From NCBI GenBank assembly GCA_039820405.1, contig JBCBQC010000124.1, positions 1 to 15,895 on the forward strand: a DNA stretch of 15,895 nucleotides, given 5' to 3'. The notes beneath the pieces are model-generated. The model was not told where the DNA came from. It worked only from the letters and a program-made list of their open reading frames with translations, and made no database searches. Of this stretch, positions 6,224-13,026 are shown one piece after another (within the stretch, counting starts at the first letter, position 1; each line of letters starts with the position of its first letter). The position numbers were made by a program, and so were the translations under genes. The DNA comes from CALLVY01 sp937899855. Lineage in GTDB: Bacteria > Bacteroidota > Bacteroidia > Chitinophagales > Saprospiraceae.

Positions 6224-8437
6224 CTTGTAGCGCAGCCCCAGGTAAAATTCCCTACCCCGCGTGGGGCCCCAATTAAAAATGGGATCAAAGTAGGGACCGA
6301 AGGGTTCTTCGTAGCCCAGAATGGGAAATTCCTGTCGAAAATCGAGTATGTTCTCTACCCCCGTATAGATTTCCCAACGCTGGCGGCGCCAGGTCACCTG
6401 AGCGTCGACGGTACCAAAAGCCTCCGAGGCCTGCGGACGGCGTAGGTCGGCGGGGTAATTGTCCGTTGGGGGCAGAATTTTGCGGCCAACCCAGTGGAAC
6501 TTGAGGTCGCCCTGCCAGGTTTTGGAACGGGTCGCGTAGGAGGCACTGGCCAGCCAGTTGTGACGAGAAACGAAGGGCAATTCCAAGCGCTCTTCGCCTT
6601 TTATCTGGTAGACGTTGAGGTAGGTATAAGCCAGCTTGAGCTCCAGGCGCTCTCCAAATTCCCATTTGCTTTCGAGGAGTAGGCTTTGCGATACGCTCTG
6701 ACCGTAAAAGTTGTCGATGACTGCAAGGGCGGGCCCTTGCTGAAAATCGGGAAATACAAAACTCTGAAACCACGTTAGGTAAGCATCCGCCGACAGGGTG
6801 GCGACGGCTTCTTCCAAGAGCCATTTTTTGACCACACTCAGCCCACTATTCCAGGCCTCTTCGGGTGCCAAGTCGGGAGTAATCGATAGGTTGCGATTGC
6901 CCGCCAGCAGGTTGACGCGTTCGGAAAAGAGGTGTACCCGCCGGAAGCCTTTACCGATGGAATAGCGCAGGTCCCAGTTGTTCTCCAGTGCCGCTCGTAC
7001 CAGGAAACGGGGCGTAGTTTTCCAACCAAAATTACCGTGGTGGTCGAGGCGGATCCCCGTGATGACGGTGAAGGGCTTCCACTCCAGGGTATGCTCGGCA
7101 AAAAAGCCGGGGATATCGTAATCGTTGTGGTACTGCCCATCGTAGTCGAGGAAGGGGAGGGCTTCGGTAAAACTGATGTTCTCCGCTAGGCGGTTGTGCC
7201 GCCAACTGGCGCCGGCTTTGAGATTGTTTTGTTGCTGGCCGTAGGTATAGTCGGTATAAAGGCTGCTGTGAACGTTGCGCTGTTCGGCCCGGTAGCGCTT
7301 GAACCCAAAATAACTGTCCTGATCCTGGTAAAAAGCACTGTTGATCCACTTGAGGGACCAACGGTCCGTCAGCTGGCGGTTGATCTTGAAAAAGACGTCC
7401 ACCTGTTGGAGGTCGACGGTTTGGCCGTAGAAACGGGTTTCTCCCCGATCGCGCTCCTGCTCAAAATCCATTTGTCCGCCCTCCCGATTTTCATTCCAGT
7501 AGCGCAGTCCCAATTCCATACGGAAAGGGGCGGTGGGCGTTTTTTCGTAGGACCACTTGTTGAAGACCGAGAGGCGGCGAGTGCGGACGACATCGCGAAA
7601 GCCATCCCCATCGCGGTCGATCAGGCCAGCGGGCAGTGTAAAGTGCGCCGCCGTGTAATTGTTCCAGCTTTTGGCGCGGTGGAGGTAATTGAGGTTGTAT
7701 TGATTTTCCCCGAAGGAGTTGACGTAGACGTTGGCGAGCAGCCGGGGCGTCGTCTCGGCATTGGGGGGAAGAATATTGATCTGCCCACTGATGGATTCAA
7801 AGCCCTGGAGCACGGAATTGGCGCCCTTGGCGACGTAGATTTTGCCGATCATCGGGCCGGGGTAGCTGCCGATGCCGTAGGTGTAGGCCAGGCCCTGGAG
7901 GAGGGGCAGGCCTTCAAACAGCAGTTGATTGTAGACCCCCGACAGCCCGAGTAATTGCAGCTCCTTGGCGTTGGTAATCAGATTGGTGGTGGTAGATTCC
8001 ACGCTGGCGTTGGTGCCAAAGCAGCCGGCCAGGCTACAACAAGCTGCTTTTTCCAGCTCCCGCGTAGTGATGACCTCGACCTTGGCGGGGGCATTCTCAA
8101 AGCGCGTCGCCTTGTCAGCAGCGGTCACCTCCACCGTTTGTAAGTCAAAATCCTCAAGCAGTTGAATCTCCCACTGGAGGCGCTCGCCAATTCGCAAGGT
8201 TTCCGTCCGGTAGCCAATGTAAGAGATGACCAAAACGCGTTCACTTTGCCCCTTGGTGGACAGCGCAAAACGACCCGCCTCGTCGGTGATGGTTCCCCGA
8301 TCCGAATTTTGCCAGTAGACGTTGGCACCGATCAAGGGCAAGCCGTCGATGTTGGTGACCAAGCCCTTTACTTTTTGCGCTTGGCTCAGCACGGGTAGTG
8401 CCAGCAGCAATAAGCAGATGTAGAAATGTCTTTTCAT
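6206..8437 (-). CDS. TonB-dependent outer-membrane receptor with cysteine cluster in the plug
   Basis: This 743-residue protein starts at 8437, where MKRHFYICLLLLALPVLSQA forms a signal peptide. The same frame is open about 49 codons further upstream, but that stretch has no signal-like character. Residues 22-93 form a carboxypeptidase-regulatory-like domain (VKGLVTNIDGLPLIGANVYW, then FALS and YIGYRTETLRI), typical of Bacteroidota receptors. The plug follows at about 100-225 (VEVTAADKATRFENAPAKVE, later GANSVLQGFESISGQINI), then a 22-strand-type barrel of about 500 residues ending in REFYLGLRYKL. The plug contains C133, C134 and C139 in ACCSLAGCF. No SusD partner is adjacent, so this is not a standard SusC glycan importer. 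By resemblance it belongs to the siderophore/metal/cobalamin-type receptors. The substrate is unknown; metal uptake is a guess from the cysteines and the neighbouring haem peroxidase. Confidence 0.92.
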   Translation of the reverse strand: MKRHFYICLLLLALPVLSQAQKVKGLVTNIDGLPLIGANVYWQNSDRGTITDEAGRFALSTKGQSERVLVISYIGYRTETLRIGERLQWEIQLLEDFDLQTVEVTAADKATRFENAPAKVEVITTRELEKAACCSLAGCFGTNASVESTTTNLITNAKELQLLGLSGVYNQLLFEGLPLLQGLAYTYGIGSYPGPMIGKIYVAKGANSVLQGFESISGQINILPPNAETTPRLLANVYVNSFGENQYNLNYLHRAKSWNNYTAAHFTLPAGLIDRDGDGFRDVVRTRRLSVFNKWSYEKTPTAPFRMELGLRYWNENREGGQMDFEQERDRGETRFYGQTVDLQQVDVFFKINRQLTDRWSLKWINSAFYQDQDSYFGFKRYRAEQRNVHSSLYTDYTYGQQQNNLKAGASWRHNRLAENISFTEALPFLDYDGQYHNDYDIPGFFAEHTLEWKPFTVITGIRLDHHGNFGWKTTPRFLVRAALENNWDLRYSIGKGFRRVHLFSERVNLLAGNRNLSITPDLAPEEAWNSGLSVVKKWLLEEAVATLSADAYLTWFQSFVFPDFQQGPALAVIDNFYGQSVSQSLLLESKWEFGERLELKLAYTYLNVYQIKGEERLELPFVSRHNWLASASYATRSKTWQGDLKFHWVGRKILPPTDNYPADLRRPQASEAFGTVDAQVTWRRQRWEIYTGVENILDFRQEFPILGYEEPFGPYFDPIFNWGPTRGREFYLGLRYKLVSKS

Positions 8438-8740
8438 AAGTTCCTGAATTGTCTTCAAGGTAAGCAGAATTCCCGGGCTCGGAGAATGGTCCCCTTGGCG
8501 AAACGGGAAACTAGGTGCCATTGGGACAAAATTTGGTTCTCCTCCCCCGTACCAGCGCAGCGCACTGCTGCCCAAAGGAGCCACCGATGTAAAACCAAAG
8601 CTGGCATCCCGCTACCATCAAGTACTGCAATTACGGTACCCAAAGCAGTTGGTACGACGCTAAATTCGCTCCAATTCGCTCCGCTGGTTGTGATTTTTTG
8701 GGAGAATTCACTAAGTTAGGTGTAGACCAATGATGAGAAA
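8438..8740. other. divergent intergenic region between TonB receptor and AraC-type regulator genes
   Basis: This 303-nt stretch separates two divergently transcribed genes and should hold promoters for both. No exact TAnnTTTG (-7) box was found on either strand. Noted elements are a perfect tandem 10-bp repeat at 8663-8682 and an A/T-rich block near 8691-8700 (TGATTTTTTG) about 40 nt before the regulator start. Open frames exist across it, but none has a credible start, signal peptide or domain, so I see no gene here. Confidence 0.5.
8663..8682. repeat. perfect tandem repeat, 2 x 10 bp
   Basis: AATTCGCTCC occurs twice back to back (8663-8672 and 8673-8682), starting about 78 nt before the regulator start codon. 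The 10-bp period is close to one helical turn, so the two copies would lie on the same DNA face. This would suit a tandem regulator-binding site such as an AraC-type direct repeat, but it could also be a chance duplication. Confidence 0.6.
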
Positions 8741-10633
8741 ATGAATACCCTCCCCGAAAGGCTAATTCTCTGGGTAATGGTGCTGTGTAGCGCACTCACG
8801 GTGGTACCCACCTTGCCCGCCCAAAAACTATTGCTTCTGCAAGAACTGCCCAGCTACACGCCCCCCGGCGATACGGTTTTCCTCTGCGGTGCCTTCAACG
8901 ATTGGAATCCGCGCGACGAGCGCTACCACTTCCAGCACCGGAGGGGAGCCTGGCAGCTTTCGCTGGACCAGGTCGACCTGAGTGGGGGGTATAAGTTGAC
9001 ACGGGGTTCGTGGGAACGCGTAGAAGGCAGTCGCCTCGGCCAACCCATCGACAACCGCCACGTCCTACCCAAAAGGGATACGCTGCGGCTGCGGGTCGAA
9101 AGTTGGGAGGATTTATCCCACCTCATCCCCTACCGACGCCGGGTGGAGGTAGTCGTCAACCACTTACCGACCTCTACTCCGGCCGATGCCTCCGTATACA
9201 TTGCGGGTAGTTTTAACGAATGGAATCCGGGGGATGAGACCTACAAGCTGGGGGCTACGGAGGACGGCACTTTTCGCACCACCATTCCGGTCCGGGGCGA
9301 TTCGGTGACCTACAAGTTTACCCGGGGGCGGTGGTCCTCGGTGGAGGGCAGCCGTAGCGGGCGGGCCCGCACCAATCGGCTTTACGTCGACAGCCGCGCG
9401 GAGGGCGGTACCATTTACGCCGCCGTCGCCACCTGGGAGGACCTCTCCGGCGATCCCATCAATGCCTATACCTTTTTGCTCCTGCTCGCTGCCTTCCAAG
9501 GCTTTTTACTCATCATTGCCATCAATACGATCCAGGAAAACAATGTACTGGCCAATCGCCTGCTATCGCTGCTGATCTTACTGATTTCACTGGCCCTCAT
9601 CGCGCGGGTTTCGACCTATAGCCGGGAGGTTTTTCAGTGGCAACCCAAAATCCTGCTGCTGCCCGATATGATTTACTTTTTGTACGGGCCCGTTTTCTTG
9701 GCCTACGTCCAGCGGCTCCTCACCCTGCCGACCAAAGACCGCTGGGGAGGCGGACTTCCCTGGGCCCCGGCCCTACTCCACTTGCTGACCTATCTTCCCC
9801 TTTTCTTTATGGCGCAGGAGACCTTTACCAGTCGGGTGGTGGATCTGAGCTTAAAAAAGTACTTTATCCTAGCCGCCTTCCTGGCCTGGCTGTTCAATTT
9901 GCACTACGCCTACCGGGTTCACCTGCTACTGCGCTCTTACGAGGCCAATTCCAACGAAAATTACTCCTTCGAGCAAAACGTTCAGTACCTGCGGCGGGTC
10001 ATCCAGCTGAGTGGGCTCTGTCTCGTAATCTGGGGGATGAGCTACCTGATCGGAGCCCTGGGTTGGCTCGGGGCTTGGAATACGGTGTGGTGGACCGATA
10101 AGCTGACCGATGCCGTATGGATTGGCCTGGCCACTACCGTCTTTTTCCTGGGCTACGTAGCCATCAAACAACCCGAGATTTTGCGCTGGGCGGAGGTCGT
10201 CCCCACGGAGGAAGAGGACCAAAACATCATTCCCCTCCACTCCCGGCCGGAGGGAATCAACTCGGCGCAAAAGGAGCGCTTGGTAGAATTGATGGAACGG
10301 GAAAAGCCCTACCTCAATCCAAGGCTAACGCTCAGCGATCTGGCCAGTTTGCTCAATACCAATGTCCACCAATTGTCGCGTTTGATCAACGAGGGTTTTG
10401 CGGTCAATTTTTACGATTTTGTCAACGGGTACCGCGTCCGCGAGTTCAAACGACGGGTGATCCTGCCGGAATACCAAAGCCAAACCTTCCTAGCCATCGC
10501 CTTTTCGGTGGGTTTCAACTCCAAAACGGCCTTTAATCGTTCTTTTAAGAAGCTGACCAACAGCACCCCCCGCCAATTCCTCAAAAAGAACCAGCGTGCG
10601 GACCCTTCCTCCAAAATTTGGCTAAACCCCTGA
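8741..10633 (+). CDS. membrane-embedded AraC-family regulator with two CBM20-like sensor domains
   Basis: This 630-residue protein has a signal-like N-terminus (about 1-27). Two similar beta-sandwich domains follow at about 43-126 and 146-236. Each has VF/VY..G.FN.WNP, a W or F strand, YK.TRG.W..VEGSR.G...NR and a closing WEDLS. This matches CBM20/CBM48-like starch-binding modules (compare the 'EYKF...W E..NR' end of CBM20). About seven hydrophobic helices follow (near 242-263, 270-290, 306-325, 340-358, 372-392, 418-440, 457-476). An AraC-type double helix-turn-helix occupies about 505-615 (LTLSDLASLLNTNVHQLSRL; later IAFSVGFNSKTAFNRSFKKL). Odd helix number places the sugar domains outside and the DNA-binding domain in the cytoplasm. 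The alpha-amylase gene 160 nt downstream is the obvious target. The ligand is inferred; nothing shows that these domains bind starch here. Confidence 0.88.
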   Translation: MNTLPERLILWVMVLCSALTVVPTLPAQKLLLLQELPSYTPPGDTVFLCGAFNDWNPRDERYHFQHRRGAWQLSLDQVDLSGGYKLTRGSWERVEGSRLGQPIDNRHVLPKRDTLRLRVESWEDLSHLIPYRRRVEVVVNHLPTSTPADASVYIAGSFNEWNPGDETYKLGATEDGTFRTTIPVRGDSVTYKFTRGRWSSVEGSRSGRARTNRLYVDSRAEGGTIYAAVATWEDLSGDPINAYTFLLLLAAFQGFLLIIAINTIQENNVLANRLLSLLILLISLALIARVSTYSREVFQWQPKILLLPDMIYFLYGPVFLAYVQRLLTLPTKDRWGGGLPWAPALLHLLTYLPLFFMAQETFTSRVVDLSLKKYFILAAFLAWLFNLHYAYRVHLLLRSYEANSNENYSFEQNVQYLRRVIQLSGLCLVIWGMSYLIGALGWLGAWNTVWWTDKLTDAVWIGLATTVFFLGYVAIKQPEILRWAEVVPTEEEDQNIIPLHSRPEGINSAQKERLVELMEREKPYLNPRLTLSDLASLLNTNVHQLSRLINEGFAVNFYDFVNGYRVREFKRRVILPEYQSQTFLAIAFSVGFNSKTAFNRSFKKLTNSTPRQFLKKNQRADPSSKIWLNP

Positions 10634-10793
10634 TATTCAGTGATTCTAGTGGATGGCAAAGGGAGCGTTTTATAAGGTGGAACCTTTGGTGGAGCCCAAA
10701 AAAGACCGATTCATAAGTCGGAGCGCAGGGAAGCTGGGGAGTAGCTACTTTGGAAGTAACATTTCAAAACAACTAGTTAAAAAACACGCTCAC
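10634..10793. promoter_or_regulatory. probable amylase promoter/operator region
   Basis: This 160-nt gap precedes the amylase signal peptide. It contains a 16-bp imperfect palindrome (CCGATTCATAAGTCGG, 10706-10721) and a 5-bp inverted repeat with a 3-nt loop (TACTT/AAGTA, 10746-10758). TACTTTG (10746-10752) in the latter is one base short of the Bacteroidota -7 box TAnnTTTG. The frame of the amylase is open back to an ATG at 10653, but the 47 extra residues are not signal-like and I treat this DNA as noncoding. The role as an operator for the regulator encoded upstream is inference. Confidence 0.35.
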
Positions 10794-12842
10794 ATGAAAA
10801 AGTTTACCGCACTCCTCGGATTTTTTCTGGGACTTGGCCTCTCCCTAATACAGGCCCAAAGCACCGACGTGATGTTGCAGGGTTTCAATTGGGAATCCCA
10901 TACCCATACCAGCGGATGGTACAACATCATCAAAAGCAAAGCTGCCGACCTACAGGATGCTCAAATTGACCTGGTTTGGTTTCCCCCCGTTTCGGATGCG
11001 GCGGCCCCCCAGGGCTACCTCCCCCGTGAATTGTACAAGCTCGATAGCGAGTACGGAACCCAAGCCGAATTGGTATCCGCCATCAGCGAACTGAATGCCT
11101 ACGGCGTCAAAGCCGTTGCGGACATCGTCATCAACCATCGGGTGGGTACCACCAACTGGGCCGATTTTACCAACCCCACCTGGGGCTGCTGGTCGATTAC
11201 CGCAAATGACGAATGGGGACAAAACGGGGGCAATCCCTGTGGTGGCTACGATACGGGAGACAATTACGGCCCCGCCCGCGATATCGACCACACCAACAGT
11301 ACCGTACAGGCCGAAATCTCCAGCTGGATGAACTGGCTCAAAAATACCATCGGTTTTGACGGCTGGCGCTACGACTACGTACGCGGCTATAGCGGTTACT
11401 ACAACTACGTTTACAACAGCGCTACCAATCCCGACTTCTCCGTAGGCGAGCTGTGGGATAACCTCGACCTGAACAATACCAATCCCCACCGACAGCAACT
11501 GATCGACTGGGTGGATGCAACCCAAAGCTCTTCCAATGCCTTTGACTTTACCACCAAGGGCATCTTACAACAAGCCGTCAATGGAGAACTCTGGCGCCTG
11601 TCCCAAAACGGCGGCGCCCCGGGGATGATTGGCTGGTGGCCCCAGCGCTCGGTCACCTTTATCGACAACCACGATACGGGCAGCACCCAGGCCCACTGGC
11701 CCTTCCCCGGCGACAAAGTCATGCAAGGCTACGCCTACATCCTCACCCACCCCGGTATTCCCTCCGTTTTTTGGGACCATTTTTACGACTGGGGCCTCCA
11801 CGACGACATCAAGGACCTCATCGCCATCCGCAAAGACAATGGCATCAACAGCGGCAGCAACCTCGACATCAAAGCCGCCCAGTGGGACCTCTACGCCGCG
11901 GAAATCGACGGGGTGGTGGCGATGAAAATCGGACCGGGTAGTTGGTCCCCCAGTGGAACCGGCTGGACCCTACGGGCGTCGGGTACCAACTACGCCGTTT
12001 GGGAAAAGGCCGCCTCCAGCGAGTCCTTGACCATCCACCTTAAGAAACCCAGCAACTGGAGCAACGCCACCATGTACTACTGGAACTTGACCCCCAGCGG
12101 TAGCAACGCCAGCTGGCCCGGTGGCACCATGCAGCCCGAGGGAGACGGCTGGTACGTCCTGACCCTCAACGGTCCCAATTGCGCCAATCTGATCTTTAGC
12201 GACGGTGGAGCCAACCAGTCGGTCGACCTGTACCGCTGTGGCGAAGGGTGGTACGACGGTACCTGGCACAATACGCAACCCCAGGGGCAGGGCGGCACCA
12301 CGGATTTGGTGGTTCACTTCCGCCCCAGCACCTACACCAATCCCAGCATTTACTTTTGGAACGTAGACTCGGGTGCCTCCACTACCTGGCCCGGAGTGGC
12401 CATGCAAGATGACGGCGGAGGTTGGTTTTCCCACACCTTTGCGGGTGCCCAGTGTGCTGATTTTATCTTTAGCAATAACGGCAGCAACCAAACGCCCGAC
12501 CTAAACAGTTGCAGCGAGTTTTGGTACGAAAATCCGGCCTACCGCCAGGGAGCGGAAACCAGCAGCGCAGCTTCCACGGCGCCCGCCGTACTGGCCTGGG
12601 AGCATTACCCCAACCCGACCAACGGAGCGGTACAGCTACGCCTGGAACTACAGCGCGCCAGCCCAATCAGCATTGAAGTGATCGACCATTCCGGTCGCCC
12701 GGTAGCCGAGCTGTGGCGGGGTTCACTGCGCGCGGGCGAACACCGAATGGGACTGGAAGTCAATCTGCCAGCGGGCTATTATTGGTACCGTTTGCGCAGC
12801 GCAGCGCAGGTGGAATACCAGCCGGTTGTGATCATTCGCTAG
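10794..12842 (+). CDS. secreted GH13 alpha-amylase with two CBM26-like modules and T9SS sorting tail
   Basis: This 682-residue protein starts at 10794, where MKKFTALLGFFLGLGLSLIQ forms a signal peptide. The GH13 catalytic barrel (about 24-405) carries motif I DIVINHR (110-116), GFDGWRYDYVRGY with nucleophile D194 (187-199), acid/base E219 in SVGELWD, and FIDNHDT with D294 (289-295). This is a complete set for cleaving internal alpha-1,4 bonds of starch. Its sequence resembles the plant-like/short bacterial alpha-amylases. Two related modules follow at about 411-492 and 503-580, each with YYW/YFWN, WPG..M..dG.W, a C-A-x-x-I-F-S strand and a second Cys (C463/C482 and C554/C573). They resemble the starch-binding CBM26 family. 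Residues about 600-682 form a type A T9SS sorting domain (HYPNPTNG, IEVIDHSGRPV, LPAGYYWYRL), so the enzyme should be exported and attached outside. A terminator follows. Confidence 0.95.
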   Translation: MKKFTALLGFFLGLGLSLIQAQSTDVMLQGFNWESHTHTSGWYNIIKSKAADLQDAQIDLVWFPPVSDAAAPQGYLPRELYKLDSEYGTQAELVSAISELNAYGVKAVADIVINHRVGTTNWADFTNPTWGCWSITANDEWGQNGGNPCGGYDTGDNYGPARDIDHTNSTVQAEISSWMNWLKNTIGFDGWRYDYVRGYSGYYNYVYNSATNPDFSVGELWDNLDLNNTNPHRQQLIDWVDATQSSSNAFDFTTKGILQQAVNGELWRLSQNGGAPGMIGWWPQRSVTFIDNHDTGSTQAHWPFPGDKVMQGYAYILTHPGIPSVFWDHFYDWGLHDDIKDLIAIRKDNGINSGSNLDIKAAQWDLYAAEIDGVVAMKIGPGSWSPSGTGWTLRASGTNYAVWEKAASSESLTIHLKKPSNWSNATMYYWNLTPSGSNASWPGGTMQPEGDGWYVLTLNGPNCANLIFSDGGANQSVDLYRCGEGWYDGTWHNTQPQGQGGTTDLVVHFRPSTYTNPSIYFWNVDSGASTTWPGVAMQDDGGGWFSHTFAGAQCADFIFSNNGSNQTPDLNSCSEFWYENPAYRQGAETSSAASTAPAVLAWEHYPNPTNGAVQLRLELQRASPISIEVIDHSGRPVAELWRGSLRAGEHRMGLEVNLPAGYYWYRLRSAAQVEYQPVVIIR

Positions 12843-12888
12843 GTGCCTCTTTAGAGAACGTCCCCAAAGACTACGTACCGTTTTCGGC

Positions 12889-12916
12889 AAGGCCACGCTT
12901 TCGGGTGTGGCCTTTT
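12889..12916 (+). terminator. rho-independent terminator after the amylase gene
   Basis: A perfect 8-bp stem (AAGGCCAC pairing with GTGGCCTT) encloses a 10-nt loop and runs into a TTTT tract, 46 nt after the amylase stop codon. A further C-G and a G-T pair can form at the top of the stem. It should end the regulator/amylase transcript and insulate the protease gene. Confidence 0.8.
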
Positions 12917-13026
12917 CGCGTTTGGATTTGACCGCGCGCCAATCAACAGCTCATTTAAATGGCCCAACCCCCTGGATGATTCCGATTAAAAGCTTATTTT
13001 AAAAATCCCAAGCCCAACGTTTGCCT
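12917..13026. promoter_or_regulatory. AT-rich region upstream of the protease gene, probable promoter
   Basis: Between the terminator and the protease start the DNA becomes AT-rich. It has a perfect 10-bp palindrome CATTTAAATG (12952-12961) and an inverted repeat TTAAAA/TTTTAA with a 5-nt spacer (12986-13002). AACGTTTG (13016-13023) resembles the -7 box TAnnTTTG but lies too close to the ATG at 13027. A promoter is expected here, but its exact boxes are not resolved. Confidence 0.3.

Noticed and set aside
7196..7954. Open frame of 252 codons on the + strand inside the TonB receptor gene
   Set aside because: It is the antisense shadow of the receptor. The receptor frame shows a signal peptide, regulatory-like domain, plug and barrel.
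6206..8437. SusC-type glycan importer
   Set aside because: The receptor is shorter (743 residues) than usual SusC proteins (about 1000), and no SusD gene lies beside it.
8426..8719. Possible small + strand gene of 97 codons in the divergent intergenic region
   Set aside because: Its start lies inside the receptor signal-peptide codons on the other strand, and the product has no hydrophobic segment, motif or plausible composition.
10654..10668. Sigma-54 promoter upstream of the amylase (TGGCAA...GC)
   Set aside because: The spacing between GG and GC is 8 nt instead of 10, which inactivates known -24/-12 promoters.
10653..10793. N-terminal extension of the amylase by 47 residues
   Set aside because: The extension is charged and not signal-like. 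The ATG at 10794 gives a clean signal peptide, and the upstream stretch fits a promoter region better.
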